A stretch of DNA of 64,000 bases, taken from Cephalotus follicularis (taxonomy: Eukaryota; Streptophyta; Magnoliopsida; Oxalidales; Cephalotaceae). Position numbers and translations under genes: made by a program. Shown one piece after another: positions 43,991 to 55,366 of this stretch; the stretch's first letter is position 1, and the number at the start of each line of letters is the position of its first letter. Where the stretch lies: the NCBI GenBank assembly GCA_001972305.1, contig BDDD01000043.1:607717-671716 (forward strand), given 5' to 3'. The notes below the pieces were generated by a model. The model was given only the letters and a program-made list of their open reading frames with translations. It was not told where the DNA came from and searched no databases.

Positions 43991-44690
43991 TTATTAGAAA
44001 TAAAGTTAGATTAGTTGCACATGGTTATAGTCAAGAAGAAGGCATTGACTATGATGAGACCTTTGCTCCCGTAGCTAGGTTAGAAGCTATTAGATTGCTA
44101 ATGGTCTTTGCATGTTTTAAAGGTTTTAAATTGCATCAAATGGATGTCAAAAGTGCATTTTTAAATGGCAATATAAATGAAGAAGTTTATGTTGAAGAAC
44201 CTCCAGGTTTTGAAAACGTACATTTTCCCGATCATGTTTTTAAATTGTCAAAAGCACTTTATGGTTTAAAGCAAGCACCAAGAGCTTGGTATGAAAGGTT
44301 TTCTAAATTTATCTTGGAAAATGATTTTAAAAGAGGTTTAGTTGACAAAAATCGTTTTGTAAAAACCAAACTTAATGACATTTTAATTGTACAAATCTAT
44401 GTTGATGATATCATTTTCGGTTCTACTAATGACTCTCTTTGTGTTGAGTTTGCTAACATTATGTAAGGTGAATTCGAGATGAGTATGATGAGTGAACTCA
44501 AGTACTTCCTTGGATTTCAAATCTCACAAGGAAATGAAGGCACCTTCATCAACCAATCCAAATACACAAAAGATCTATTGAAATGATTTGGAATGGAAAA
44601 CTCAAAGCCTTGCAAGGCTCCGATGAGCACTACTACCAAACTCGACCAAGTTTAAAATGGTAAAGAGGTAGATCAAAAACTCTATAGAAT
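43192..44690 (+). pseudogene. Sirevirus reverse transcriptase (copy 2), long open segment
   Basis: The open segment 43192-44466 (424 aa) spans the integrase end, linker and RT: LVAHGYSQEEGIDYDETFAP, HQMDVKSAFLNGNINEEVYV and the catalytic QIYVDDIIFGSTND. A TAA at 44464-44466 and stops at 44584-44586 and 44653-44655 follow before the RNase H. Confidence 0.93.
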
Positions 44691-44691
44691 T

Positions 44692-45340
44692 ATGATAGGA
44701 TCTCTCCTTTATCTTACCGCTAGTAGACCGAATATTATGTTTAGTGTGTGTCTTTGTTCTAGGTTCCAATCTTCACCTAAAGAAACTCATTTAATTGCGG
44801 TTAAGCGTATCTTTAGATATCTTGCATATGCTCCTTTACTAGGTTTGTTTTACTCAAATGATTCCTTATTTGACTTGCATGCTTTTTCCGATGCCGATTA
44901 TGGTGGGTGTAAACTAGATAGAAAGAGCACTAGTGGCACTTGCCAATTTCTTGACAACTCTTTAGTGTCATGGTTTTCTAAGAAACAAAATAGCGTTGCT
45001 CTTTCCACCACCAAAGCCGAATATGTAGCGGCGGGAAGTTGTTGTGCACAAGCATTGTGGCTAAAACAACAACTTTTTGATTTTGCATTCGCATTGACAA
45101 TGTGTGCATAAAATGTGATAATACTAGTGCAATCAATTTGAGTAAGAATCCTGTTCAACACTCTAAGTCAAAACACATGTAAATTAGACATTACTTCCTT
45201 AGAGATCATGTTGAAAAAGGAGATATTTTTCTTGAATATATTTACACTTTGAATCAAGTTGCAGACATTTTTACCAAGCCTTTGGACAATGAGAGGTTCT
45301 ACACGTTGCGAAGGGAGTTAGGTATGCAAAATCCCTCTTG
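44692..45340 (+). pseudogene. Sirevirus RNase H (copy 2)
   Basis: Open 44692-45111: MIGSLLYLTASRPNIMFSV, FSDADYGGCKLDRKSTSGTC and ALSTTKAEYVAAGSCCAQAL. A frame change near 45085 leads to CDNTSAINLSKN, a stop near 45180, and VADIFTKPLDNERFYTLRRE, ending at 45338-45340. Confidence 0.92.
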
Positions 45341-45748
45341 AATCTCATTATATGCACATTTGTAATGTTTGGCTAAAAGTTGTGTGAATTGGTATGAAAA
45401 ATGCTTTTCAAAATTTATCATGCATTCAACATTGTGTTTTTAACTCAATTATATCAAATTACTCATGTACCTAAGTTACTATTAGTTCATAATAGCTGAC
45501 TAAAGGTTTGCGAATCAAAGGGATGGGCAATTTTCTGCATTTTCCAAATTCTGCAGAAACCAGCCGAGTGGACTCATTGTCCAGTCGACTGCCTAAACAT
45601 CCAGTCGACTGGCCAAAATAACCCAGTCGACTGGAAGCTCGGGAATCAGGTTTTAAAAACCCAATTTCCCTCTTTTCTCTTATCTCTTATCTCTCAAAAA
45701 CTGCCCAAAACCCTAACTCTCTCTACAAATGACCTGCAATCTATCCAA
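45341..45748 (+). promoter_or_regulatory. Spacer with boxes and promoter-like leader before the envelope-like gene (copy 2)
   Basis: Boxes at 45558-45640 are better preserved than in copy 1 (three intact cagtcgactg and one cagccgagtgg). An ttttaaaaac stretch (45651-45660) sits where copy 1 has ttttataaaa. A C/T tract at 45664-45702 and aaaccctaac follow, then ATG 45749. Confidence 0.55.
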
Positions 45749-46807
45749 ATGGCATCCAAGAGAAGAAAGAGCGTAGCAACAAGGCAACCACGGGCATCTC
45801 AGGGTGTGATTGACTATGATAACGGACTTTTTCTCTCCAAAGAGAAAGAGACTAGGTATCACTCCGTCCTTAATTTTGTAAAATTACACAATAAAAAAGG
45901 GCTTGCTAGTGATATTCTAGTTAGTAATATTGCTGTTATTAAGTCTTGGCTAGAGAAAATTTGATGGTTTGAATATTTGTGCTCATCACACACCATTTAC
46001 CCGAGACTTGTGAAACTTTTTTATGCCAATCTTGATAATTCTACAACCCGTGTAGCCAATTCCTTTATCTTAGGTAATCCGGTGTCTATAACCCCGGATC
46101 TTATTGCCGAAACCTTAGGAATTCCTAATTCCGGCGTTACTCACTTTAATGACGTTGAGAAATTGGAAGCAATAGGTATTTGCTTAGAACGCCCTGACTT
46201 TAACCATATCACAAACACTCTTTTACCTAGAGAAGGCTCGCACACACTCCCATCCGAGCGAGACCTTAAACTTGTGGCTTGCATAAAAAATGGCACTCTT
46301 GTGAACCTTCCCTACCTTATTGTTAATCATATGTTGTCTAGACCAAACCACATTCCTTACCCAATGCTTATAAGTAGGATCCTAACATCCCTTAACCTTG
46401 ATATACCCGATGATGATGAGCACAAGGTTAAACCATCCCATAAACAACTCATTAACAAAGCCGGGCTTAGAAACTGAATTATTAAGTTAGAGGATGGTAT
46501 GTGGATAAAACAAGTGGTCGGGGGCAGAGAACCTGTGAGGGAACCACCTATGAGAGCCGGAGGAGATGTGGATGAAGAGGAAGAAGAATATGATGCTCAA
46601 CAGTTTGAAGTGAGGGCAAACGTTGGTGCGAGCAGCAGCAGTGGTAGTTGACCCACACTTGAGTCCCTTCAGGCAAGGATGCACTTGGCACAAGCGGACA
46701 TTGAATACCTTAGAGGGTGAGTGGATCAGATTTATGAAGGCCAAGCCACTCTCATTCAGATGTTCCAAAATGCTTTTCCACAAAACCCTCCTCACGGATC
46801 GTCATGA
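45749..46807 (+). pseudogene. Sirevirus envelope-like gene (copy 2)
   Basis: Starts MASKRRKSVATRQPRASQG and stops at 45962-45964. It is open again 45977-46477 (SSHTIYPRLVKLFYANLDNS, TLGIPNSGVTHFND, HTLPSERDLKLVACIKNGTL). Compared with copy 1, about 20 residues covering the hydrophobic run are deleted between PDFN and HITNTLLPREG, keeping the frame. After the stop at 46477, decayed sequence runs on to the terminal stop at 46805-46807, with the acidic and heptad-like parts still readable. Confidence 0.85.
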
Positions 46808-47098
46808 GCTACACTATTGCATTACATGTTTTCTTGTTTTTTGAATTAAAAAATGTTGAAGGTTAAAGATGTAATGCAATTCTTAGTTTGTTTATGTGAT
46901 GTTTCTATTGTAATGACATTTGAAGTTGAATTATGTACTTTCCTTTTTTGGTTTAATGAAAGTATGGTTAGTTATTCATTTTCTTATCATTTATGTTTCA
47001 ATGCTTATCCATTCTTACCTTTCAATCTCTCTTGATATAGAAATTCAGTATGCAAATGTTAAGGGTGAGTTTTTAAATCACATGCTTGGGTTGAGGGG
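46808..47098 (+). other. 3' non-coding region, left part (copy 2)
   Basis: Corresponds to 37894-38175 of copy 1. It is interrupted after ttgagggg by the element at 47099 and continues at 49728 with gggggagcc. No gene seen. Confidence 0.75.
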
Positions 47099-47670
47099 TG
47101 TTGGCCTTTGCCACCCCGATTAAATGTTTAACATGAGTTATTTTGATGATTAACAAACGTAGATTACTTGTATGCATAATTCATTAAGTTATAAATGCAT
47201 TTACTCACTTGATTCTTTGTCCAAAGTTGTGCCAAGAGTGTTTATGCAGATACAGGCAATTCCAGCCGACTGGAGGCCAAATCCAGTCGACTGCCAAGGC
47301 TAGGAGTCGACTCCCAAAAACATGTAGTCGACTGCACCTTCAACCTAAACCCAGAATCTGTAGGAAACCCAGTCCAGTCGACTGCCAGACATTTCCAGTC
47401 GACTGCCAGGCAATTCCAGTCAACTGTAGCAGGGCATTAGTCGACTGCCAGGGGTACAAAATCAGGCAGTAGCTCATGGAACTTTTAACACCCAATCTAG
47501 CCGACTGAAGCAGGGGAACAGTCGACTGCCAAGGGGTCCAGTCGACTGCCAGGGATTCCAGCCGACTGCCTTCAATCGTGCAAAATCTGGCAGTAGGTTT
47601 TGTAACTTCCAATTTAGCCTCACCAGCCGACTGAAGCAGGGGATCAGTCGACTGCCGAGCATACCAGTCC
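47099..47670 (+). repeat. Left LTR of the third Sirevirus, truncated by deletion
   Basis: Runs from TGTTGG into the box array (47262-47668, about seventeen boxes, many intact cagtcgactg) and ends at cataccagtcc, fused to env coding sequence. TATA box, leader and C-rich end are lost. Confidence 0.85.
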
Positions 47671-47671
47671 A

Positions 47672-48541
47672 ACCTCCACCTCTTGTGTTGCAAATTCATT
47701 TGTTCTAGGCACTCCAATTTGTATTACTCCCGACCTTATTGCCGAAACATTAGGAATTCCCAATGAGGGAATTACTAATTTTCATGATATAGGAAAAACC
47801 GAGGCACTAGGGATATGTCTAGAGCAACCAAATGTGAATCCGATTATGAATGTGACTAGTAGTCACTTACCTATTGCCTCTAGGATTATACTCCTTCTTG
47901 TTACCAACACCTTTCTTCCTAAGGAAGGATCACACACACTCCCCTCCGAGCGCGATCTTAAATTCTTCGCTTGTGTCAAAAACGGAACACATATTAACCT
48001 ACCCTATTTCATTGTCAACCACATTTTATCTAGGCCAAATCACTCTCCATATCCTATGCTTCTTAGTAGGATCCTTTCGTCTGTCCTTGCTTCTTTTCAA
48101 ATAGATATCCCGGATGATGAGCAAAGTGTTAAGCCCTCCATTAAGCATTTGGTGAATAAAGCGGGACTTAGACACTTAAACATTGTGTTTGAGGATGGTG
48201 AGTGGGTAAAAATGAAAGGAAGAGGAAGAAAACAAGCAAGAGCGCAAGCAAATGTAGGAGGTGGGGACGATGATGATGATGAGGAGGACGATCCGCAGCA
48301 ATTTGAGATGCGTCCGAATATTGGTACTAGCAGTGGCAGCAGCAGCAGGCCTACTCTTGATTCACTTATGGCCAGAATGGATATTGCCCAAGCTGATATG
48401 GAGTTTGTCAAAGGTGAATTGCGGCAGTTTCGAGAAGAGCAAGCAAACATTCTTCAAGGACAGGCCGATATTCGACAGGGACAAGCAGACATCCTCCAGT
48501 ACCTTCACAACGCTTTCCCACAGCACCCTCCTCCATCCTGA
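47672..48541 (+). pseudogene. Envelope-like gene of the third Sirevirus, N-terminally truncated but open
   Basis: 290 codons open from the fusion point (CVANSFVLGTPICITPDLIA) to TGA 48539-48541. It has SSHLPIASRIILLLVTN (hydrophobic), HTLPSERDLKFFACVKNGTH, a run of Asp/Glu (DDDDDEEDD) and a C-terminal heptad region with the repeated QGQADI motif, ending HPPPS. The first ~100 residues are absent. The first in-frame ATG of size is at 47834. It shows the undamaged C-terminus, to which copies 1 and 2 can be compared. Confidence 0.85.
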
Positions 48542-49162
48542 GCTTACATATGCATCACATGTTTTTCTACTTGTATTTTCGAACTTTGCACTTGTAATGT
48601 TTTTAGTTGTTTTTAGAATGTGAAAGACAATGTGGTTATGTTCCTAATGTTTTTAAGCTTTTAATGACAATATGTATTTTGATTATGTGTTGAATGCAAA
48701 AGTATTTCATATTATTACTTTGATGTGTTTACTTCAAGTTTTTAATGACTTTGTGCTTCAATCTTAATGGATCTCTCTTATTACTTTGAGTTTATTGATA
48801 AAATTGTATAGGAATGCAGAAGTTGAGGGGGAGCTCTTCAATCCGTGCTATGATTGAGGGGGAGCTTCCACCCATCTTTTTGTTGTTTGACAAAAAGGGG
48901 GAGAGATTTATATCCATTGCACATTGCATTGAGTTTAAGTTGCATAAATAATGCATTTGGGGAATATATGGGGAATATGTTGAAAATGTTGCATTTTGAT
49001 GAAATGGCTTGTAATCTTGCTTTGAGCAAGTATAGTTTGATATGACAAATGCATTGGATATGCCTTCATTGGCAAATTTGGACTCTGGAACAAAAATGGG
49101 TAAAAGTTGTCAAGTTTTATGCAAAATATGTATGTTTTGTCAATCATCAAAAAGGGGGAGAT
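48542..49162 (+). other. 3' non-coding region and purine tracts of the third Sirevirus
   Basis: No gene. Purine tracts: gttgagggggagct (48826), attgagggggagct (48854), tgacaaaaagggggagag (48889) and the terminal aaaaagggggaga (49149-49160), with caatc/gattg inverted repeat. Confidence 0.8.
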
Positions 49163-49727
49163 TGTTGGCCTTTGCCACCCCGATTAAATGTTTAACATGA
49201 GTTATTTTGATGATTAACAAATGTAGATTACTTGTATGCATAATTCTTTAAGTTATAAATGCATTTACTCACTTGATTCTTTGTCCAAAGTTGTGCCAAA
49301 AGTGTTTATGCAGATACAGGCAATTCCAGCCTACTGGAGGCCAAATCCAGTCGACTGCCAAGGCTAGGAGTCGACTCCCAAAAGCATGTAGTCGACTGCA
49401 CCTTCAACCTAAACCCAGAATCTGCAGGAAACCCAGTCCAGTCGACTGCTTGGAGCAAATTGTAATTCGCTTGGTTGGAGCGAAAGCTTGTTGGAGCTCG
49501 GTTGGAGTTCCAAGCCAGGATTGGGGCATACTAGTGAAATACTCAAGGGGAGGCCTTGGGGAGTGGACGTAGGTGGTTTGCCGAACCACTATATATCCGT
49601 TTGCACTTTCTAAACCCTACACTCTTTACATTTCCGCAATTGTGTGTTTGTGCTTATTGAATTTTATAGTGGTATTATTGCTAGTAATTTTTATTAGTCT
49701 ATTCACCCCACCTCTAGACTTCCAACA
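49163..49727 (+). repeat. Right LTR of the third Sirevirus, internally deleted
   Basis: Starts TGTTGGCCTTTG. It jumps from the box array (cagtcgactgc, 49450) to the ggagcaa block near the LTR 3' part, and ends cacctctagacttccaaca. Deletion of the array end, TATA box and leader. Confidence 0.85.
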
Positions 49728-50006
49728 GGGGGAGCCTACAATCTTTTTGTTGTTTGACAAAAAAGGGGGAGAAATGTTTGAGAAGTTGAATTTTGTGTAA
49801 ATGATGTTCGTTGAGAAAAAGTATGAAACTTTATGAATTTTATGAATTTTTGTGTTGTGCAAGTGTAATTTGTTATGCCTTATGCTATGAAATGCAATGA
49901 TTATGACAAAATTGATTATATTGAACTTTGGGTGTTAAAAGTATGTAGTTTGTCAAAAAGTTATGCAAAATTTGTATGTTTTGTCAATCATCAAAAATGG
50001 GGAGAT
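49728..50006 (+). other. 3' non-coding region, right part (copy 2), with purine tracts
   Basis: Resumes copy 2 after the insertion: gggggagcctacaatc, then tgacaaaaaagggggagaaa (49757-49776) and the terminal tract with caatc/gattg (49985-50008). Confidence 0.8.
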
Positions 50007-51165
50007 TGTTGGCCCTTGCCACCCTGTTAATTGCCTTAACATGTGTTATTTCGATGATTAACAAACATGTAATACATGTATGCATATATCTCTGAACCAT
50101 CAATTCATATACTCACTTGATTTAATGTCCAAAGTTGTGCAAAGGCTATTTCTGCAAATATAGGCAAAAACAGTCGACTGCCTAGGTTGGGCAACCGACT
50201 GTCTTGGTTGAGCAGCCGACTGTTTGGATTAAACAGCCGACTGGTTCTTGAAGGAATCCCAGCAATGCAGGTACACTCCACACCAGTCGACTGCATCAGG
50301 GGAGCAGCCGACTGTCAGGACAAAACAGCCGACTGCAAAGGGGTCCAGTCGACTGTCAAGTGTGTCAAAATGAGGCAGTAGGTTTTGAACTCCATGCCAC
50401 CTCAACCAGTCGACTGAAGCAGAAAACTAGTCGACTGCCAAGGGTCACCAGTCGGCTGTCAACATCTCCAGCCGACTGTCAAGTGTGTCAAAATGAGGCA
50501 GTAGCTTTTTGGAAGTCCAATCCACCTCAAGCAGCCGACTGGAACAGAGCACCAGCCGACTACCCAGGAGAAACAGCCGACTGTCCAGAGGAAGCAATCG
50601 ACTGCCTCACCAATGGCTATATTTGAAAAACGCGCCATCAACTCCAGCGTTATTCATCCGTTGGACCACATGTTTATAATCCAAAGTGGAGCATTCTTCA
50701 AAGCACTTCAAGCAATCAAGTTGGACAATCATTCAAGGCAACTCAAGCATCATTCTAAACACTCACAACACAAAAAGTGATTACATTGAAGAAATTTTGC
50801 ACATTACAAAGCCTTCCCTTTATACATTCTCAATTACTAGAAGCTTTGTTAGATTTGAGCTAAATTGTAAACAAATTCGCTGAGAATTTGTAAACCATTC
50901 AAACACTTTCAATTTACTTGTAAACAAGAGAGGTTGTCTCTTGTATAGCTCGGATGGAGCAATCTTGTACTCGCTTGGTTGAAGCGAAAGTCGTTGAAGC
51001 TCGGTTGGAACTTCAAGCCCGGATTGGGGCTAACTAGTGAAACACTCAAGGGGAGGCCTTGGGGAGTGGACGTAGGCAGTTTGTCGAACCACTATATATT
51101 TGTTTGGAACTCTCTCAACCCTACACTCTTTAATTTCTGCTTTTGATTGATTATGTTTATTTAAT
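50007..51165 (+). repeat. 3' LTR of Sirevirus copy 2, 3'-truncated
   Basis: Same subfamily as 39280. Box array 50170-50610, TATA 50673-50679. About 55 bp before the TATA box are deleted (junction near 50650). Homology to the 5' LTR ends at about 51165 (tttattt); the C-rich end is missing. Confidence 0.88.
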
Positions 51166-51869
51166 TTCGGCCCACAAACCAAGCCTAATAAGTCTCCAAA
51201 GTTATTAGTTTAACACACAACCCTTTGCTCGGAACTTTTATTATGGTTATGCTTGAACTCACTTCCAAGGAAGTGATATGTTCAGCAAATAAAATACTCA
51301 CTAGCAAAGTAACATCTCCCAGATGTTAACCTCTCACTAAATGACATGTCTCCCGACATATCAACCTATTCCAAAATCAGGTGGGACCTGGAAGCCTGGT
51401 TGGATTCCAGTACAATGATATGCTTCCCAGAAATCCCAATATTCTGATACGACCATCCTATTAATAGCCCCGGTATGATTCACAATCATCCCCTGGATAC
51501 ATGGACCAAGGTTCCATGTCTATCATTCATTATCCAGATAACCTGTGCTTTATTCTTGTCACTGGTCAATGTGTCATGTTTCTCTCATCATACTTGGCTC
51601 GGATCGCGGACTAGGTTCGGATAAATATTAACTCTAGGTAATATCGCGATAACTATAAATCTATGATCACATTGAGACTATCAGCAGACTTCCCTGGAAA
51701 CCCCATTTCAAGTCTGCCTACACCTGGCCAGGATTTTAGTTATCAATGGACACAGATAATATAGAGCCGATCACCCACATTATAGGTGTGATGATCCATT
51801 ATTACGCACTCCCCCATACATCTCAATGTAGCTTTCACAAAACACAAAGACAACCCTTTTGCAAGCATG
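51166..51869. other. Anonymous non-coding repeat DNA
   Basis: No protein motif in six frames by eye. It starts abruptly where the Sirevirus LTR breaks off (ttcggcccacaaacc). It may be another copia LTR or the continuation of the block ending at 20756, but I could not prove either. Confidence 0.35.
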
Positions 51870-52491
51870 TGGCTAGTGCTGGGGAAGGCAAAAATCAAAG
51901 TCAAGTGGTCACCACACAATGCATGCCAGTCGCTCAAGTCTAAGGAAACAACGCAAGTCACATATGGCCTATTAGTCACCCGTGGACTATGCACTACCGA
52001 TACAATAGGAATCCTATTGACATAGATAATGACCATCCAAATAGGTTTCCTATGGTGGGTTAGTTCAGTATCATGTTATCCCGCATGCATCCCGTATTAG
52101 CTTTAGGGTAAACCCAAATGGCAATGAGAGAATCCATCCTCCACTCATCCGGGAGCAAGAATAACATGGCAAGTCTTTCTAGTTCATCAATTGCCATAGG
52201 AAAGTGAACCTATGACTCGGAAAATTTTGTCAGAAGAGATCAAGGATCTCATTCTCATAACCTCCCAGGCACGAGATCCAACCCCTCAAACGACAGGTTG
52301 TTATATGTGTATTCAGTTGATGTGTTAATCAAACTGATCCATTTTGATGGTTTGGAATGTCTACATATAGCATGTGCCATTTTGATTGTAATATGCACTT
52401 TAAACATAATTGGTACTAAGAATGCAGATTTAAGAGTGCCATATACATATGCAGCCGTTTCTCGACTTGCGTGGACATCTCCTACCAAGGA

Positions 52492-52526
<35 letters not shown>

Positions 52527-52565
52527 CAGCCATCTCGTGGCTTGCAGGGACACCATAATCTAACA
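51870..52565 (-). repeat. 3' LTR of the old copia element (about 696 bp recognised)
   Basis: Aligns with 56174-56861 through ggctagtgct.ggaaggc, cacccgtggactat, aggaatcctattgacatag and gtgtattcagttgatgtg. A (TG)n(TA)n microsatellite lies at 52493-52527. The true outer border may lie further left, since weak similarity continues. Confidence 0.75.
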
Positions 52566-52699
52566 ATCTCTCACTTGGTCCTCAAGCCATAGGGACCTTT
52601 AGTCTAAGCATATAGTACTTTAACAGTCTCACGAGTACAACTTATGACATTGGTCAGTGGGTTTGCTAAGTTCGCTTCCTACGCGAATCTCTCTCAGGT

Positions 52700-53164
52700 G
52701 ACATCTCTTATGTGATGTCTCCTATATTTCCTCAAAAACATCTCTACTGAGATGTTTCCCTATATAATGATCTTCCCGATCAAACGATACCTTCACTGTA
52801 TAAGTTTGGAGCAGTAATGAGACATGGGTTCCATGGCTTGTGCAAAGGCCTCCATCATCGTCACAGTACACCAAAACTGCACGACTGATGCTTAGAACCA
52901 CTATAAAGTTCAATCATGAACTTCCACTTCCAAACCAGCTACTTAATTGGCATCACAGGTTGCAATATACTCTAATCCCATGGTGGAGTTTTCAGTACTC
53001 TGCTGCTCTAAACTCCTCCAACTCACAGCACTTCCGTTCAGGACAAACATATATCCTAAACCAAATTCATGATCATTCAAATAACACTTGAAACTAGAGC
53101 CTACATAACTCTTAAGTTTCAAATCACTATCTCCTCTAGATGTCAAAAAGAAATTAAGAGTCAC
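52700..53164 (-). pseudogene. RNase H of the old copia element
   Basis: 53164-52943: LGYMFVLNGSAVSWRSLEQQ and GLEYIATCDAN, the usual copia RNase H string with decay. Downstream fragments (AFAQAMEPMSH, RYRLIGKII) in the next frames complete the domain. Confidence 0.75.
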
Positions 53165-53639
53165 TCTCAGGTATTTTTAACTATTTCCTAGTGACTTTCA
53201 CGGGGATTGGACTGAAATCGACTAGCCATACCCTCAGGCATATGCGACATCAGGCCTAGTACAAAATATGGCATACATGATGGAGCCTATAGCCAAAGAA
53301 TAAGGTCAACAAATCATCTATATTCTCTCCTCATAAGTCCTTGAAGACATCCTTTTGGAAAGGCGAATTCCATGGCCAATTGATAGTGGGCCATGTGGGG
53401 AATTCTCTATCCATACTATCTCAGCATTCTGCTGATGTTTGGGAGACCTAGAACAACCTACTTGATCTATCTCTATAGATCTTCATTCCAAAAAAGTAGG
53501 AAGCCTCTCCCAAATCCTTTTGGAGAAGTTCTTGGTTAATTGTACTTCGCCAAGAAAGTGATACCTAGGTTATCCTATTTTCGGTAGACATAAGACATTT
53601 CTTCGTTTTGATCTAGCCAATATATAATAGCCTTGTTAA

Positions 53640-53870
53640 AACGAATATTTCAACTATGATATGATTGTTGGATGTAAAACCCCTCGGGTTTAGGACATTT
53701 AGATATCCTCTTCATGATAGTTATTCAAGAAGATTGTCTTAACATCCATTTACCATAACTCATGATGAGTGGCAATAGCAAGCAATATCTGAATGGAGCT
53801 AAGCATTTTATGAGAATGCTTAGGTATATTCGACCTCTTGTCTTAGTCTACACCCATTCAGAAACAATCG
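53640..53870 (-). pseudogene. Reverse transcriptase fragment of the old copia element
   Basis: Minus-strand reading gives MLSSIQILLAIATHHELW, a stop, then MDVKTIFLNNYHEED, the MDVKTAFLNG-type copia RT block. The YVDD region further left is not recognisable to me. Confidence 0.65.
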
Positions 53871-54257
53871 TGCTTTAAATGTTTCAACCTTTTTCATTAA
53901 CGCCTATCTTCCTCTTGAAGATCTACTTGCATCCGATAGGATTTTATGCCTTAAGGTGCGTTTACCAAGTTTCTTACTTGGTTGGTGTATATGGAGTCCA
54001 TTTGAGATTTCATGGCTCTCATCTATGCCTTGGAATCAGTGCTCTTCACTGCTTCCTTGTAGCTAATAGGCTTGTCATCATTGACGTTAGGTTTGTTCCT
54101 GCCTTATTCAAGAAAACCGTATCTCTCAGGCGATGTCAAAACCTTTACCTGATCTCCCCAAGTGAGGAGTGCCTTGTTGAGATCCCATCTCAGGTTGGGA
54201 TTCCACCCTAATTGTGTCTCTAGAGGGTTTAACCTCTAATTCCTTATTGTCTTGTCG

Positions 54258-54687
54258 TTATACCTTGCTCCCACTGCTTATAACAATTAGGTATTCCCTC
54301 ACTAGGAATTTTGCAATATGTGAAACAAAAGCCTTTTGTTCGCTAGGATGGTAGAAAAAATATTCTAAGCACTTCTTAGAATTCCCACAAACCGGTAATG
54401 ATCCAATCATGCCTCCAGATAAGAAGGTTTCCGCCTTCTTATATAAGCTGAACAACTCTTAACCCTTCATTGGTTTAGGCTAGGTTTCCTCCATGTTTAT
54501 CTCGTAAGATATAGAGGGGATGGATTTCAAAGGAATCCGGTTTAGGATGTACGCTGCCTCTTGCAATGCATAACCCAGAAAGAGGAAGGAAGATTGTTAA
54601 AAGACTTTGTGGATCAGACCATATTCTCAAGGTCCGTTTCCTCCGTATGGATATCCACCGAGTTGTGGTGTTCCAATAAGTGTCCAT
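54258..54687 (-). pseudogene. Integrase C-terminal part of the old copia element
   Basis: On the minus strand GYALQEAAYILNRIP and later FFYHPSEQKAFVSHIAKFL (open piece 54455-54258) match the conserved end of copia integrase. They lie in different frames with stops between. Confidence 0.75.
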
Positions 54688-54976
54688 AGAGAGAAGATTC
54701 TATTATATCTCATAGTCTTTTATTATTGCTTCCTTGCTCAATAGTTAATGCTATTGTTTGATTAGTATTTAAGATTTATATCCCATTATCTAGATGTCCA
54801 GCACCCGCTGAGACTATAATAGATAATAATAGCCAAAATCCGCATGTAACAAACAAAAGGCTCCCAGCCTTACAAAATACACTTTGGATATGCTAATAGT
54901 GTTTTGAGCAAAAGTTCTTAACAATCTGGGTTTTCTCTTTGTACATTGCCACCTGGCCAAATACAAATCAAAATGC

Positions 54977-55366
54977 CTACATCACTAGTGTAGATCCCCG
55001 ATCCATCACTATGTGATAGGTCCATTGCATCTTCTCTTCCAATGCCCTCGTTTCCCACAATAGAAACAGGCATCCTCCTTGGTTAAGCTGTTTAATCCTT
55101 TGTCGAATGGTATCTCTTTTCACACATTGCCTCTTCCTTGGGGTGTAACCTTTGGAACTTGATCCTCTTGATCTACCCCTCTCAGAGGTTGTTCCAATAT
55201 AAGGAAGTGGCATCATGTTTGATTTTGATCCACTATGATCAAAATCTACCTTAACAGTCCTCGACTGTGTGCTATACAACTCCTTGAGTTGTGTAAGCAT
55301 AGCACGCAAGGTCTGTGAGTGCATACATAGCTTTTTCCATAGTGGCCTTAAGCCAACAATTGCCAT
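54977..55366 (-). pseudogene. Gag fragment of the old copia element
   Basis: 129 codons open with QLKELYSTQSRTVKVDF and a Ser/Gly/Arg-rich linker. The zinc knuckle CFYCGKRGHWKRRC is readable in a neighbouring frame at 55068-55027. Nucleocapsid role by family. Confidence 0.7.

Larger units (their letters stand above)
47099..49727 (+). mobile_element. Gutted third Sirevirus (different LTR subfamily), inserted in a G-run
   Basis: Left LTR part 47099-47670, then directly the second part of an envelope-like gene, 3' region, terminal purine tract and right LTR 49163-49727. The LTR type (TGTTGGCCTTTGCCACCCCG) differs from copies 1 and 2. Over ~290 shared bp the two LTRs differ at about six positions, so this is the youngest insertion seen here. 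Flanking G-runs (47095-47098 and 49728-49732) fit a 4-5 bp target duplication of Gs. A deletion from the LTR box array into env removed primer site, gag and pol. Confidence 0.88.
39280..51165 (+). mobile_element. Ty1/copia Sirevirus copy 2, with a nested Sirevirus fragment
   Basis: 5' LTR 39280-40548, primer site, gag, protease, integrase, RT, RNase H, envelope-like gene, purine tracts interrupted by the element 47099-49727, terminal purine tract and 3' LTR from 50007. The LTR begins inside the 3' LTR of copy 1, after cattc (39275-39279). The right-hand copy of this duplication was not found, because the 3' LTR breaks off at about 51165. Genes are broken by fewer lesions than in copy 1. Confidence 0.9.

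Noticed and set aside
51743..52566. Several 60-100 codon open frames on both strands
   Set aside because: They overlap the decayed copia LTR and its TA microsatellite.
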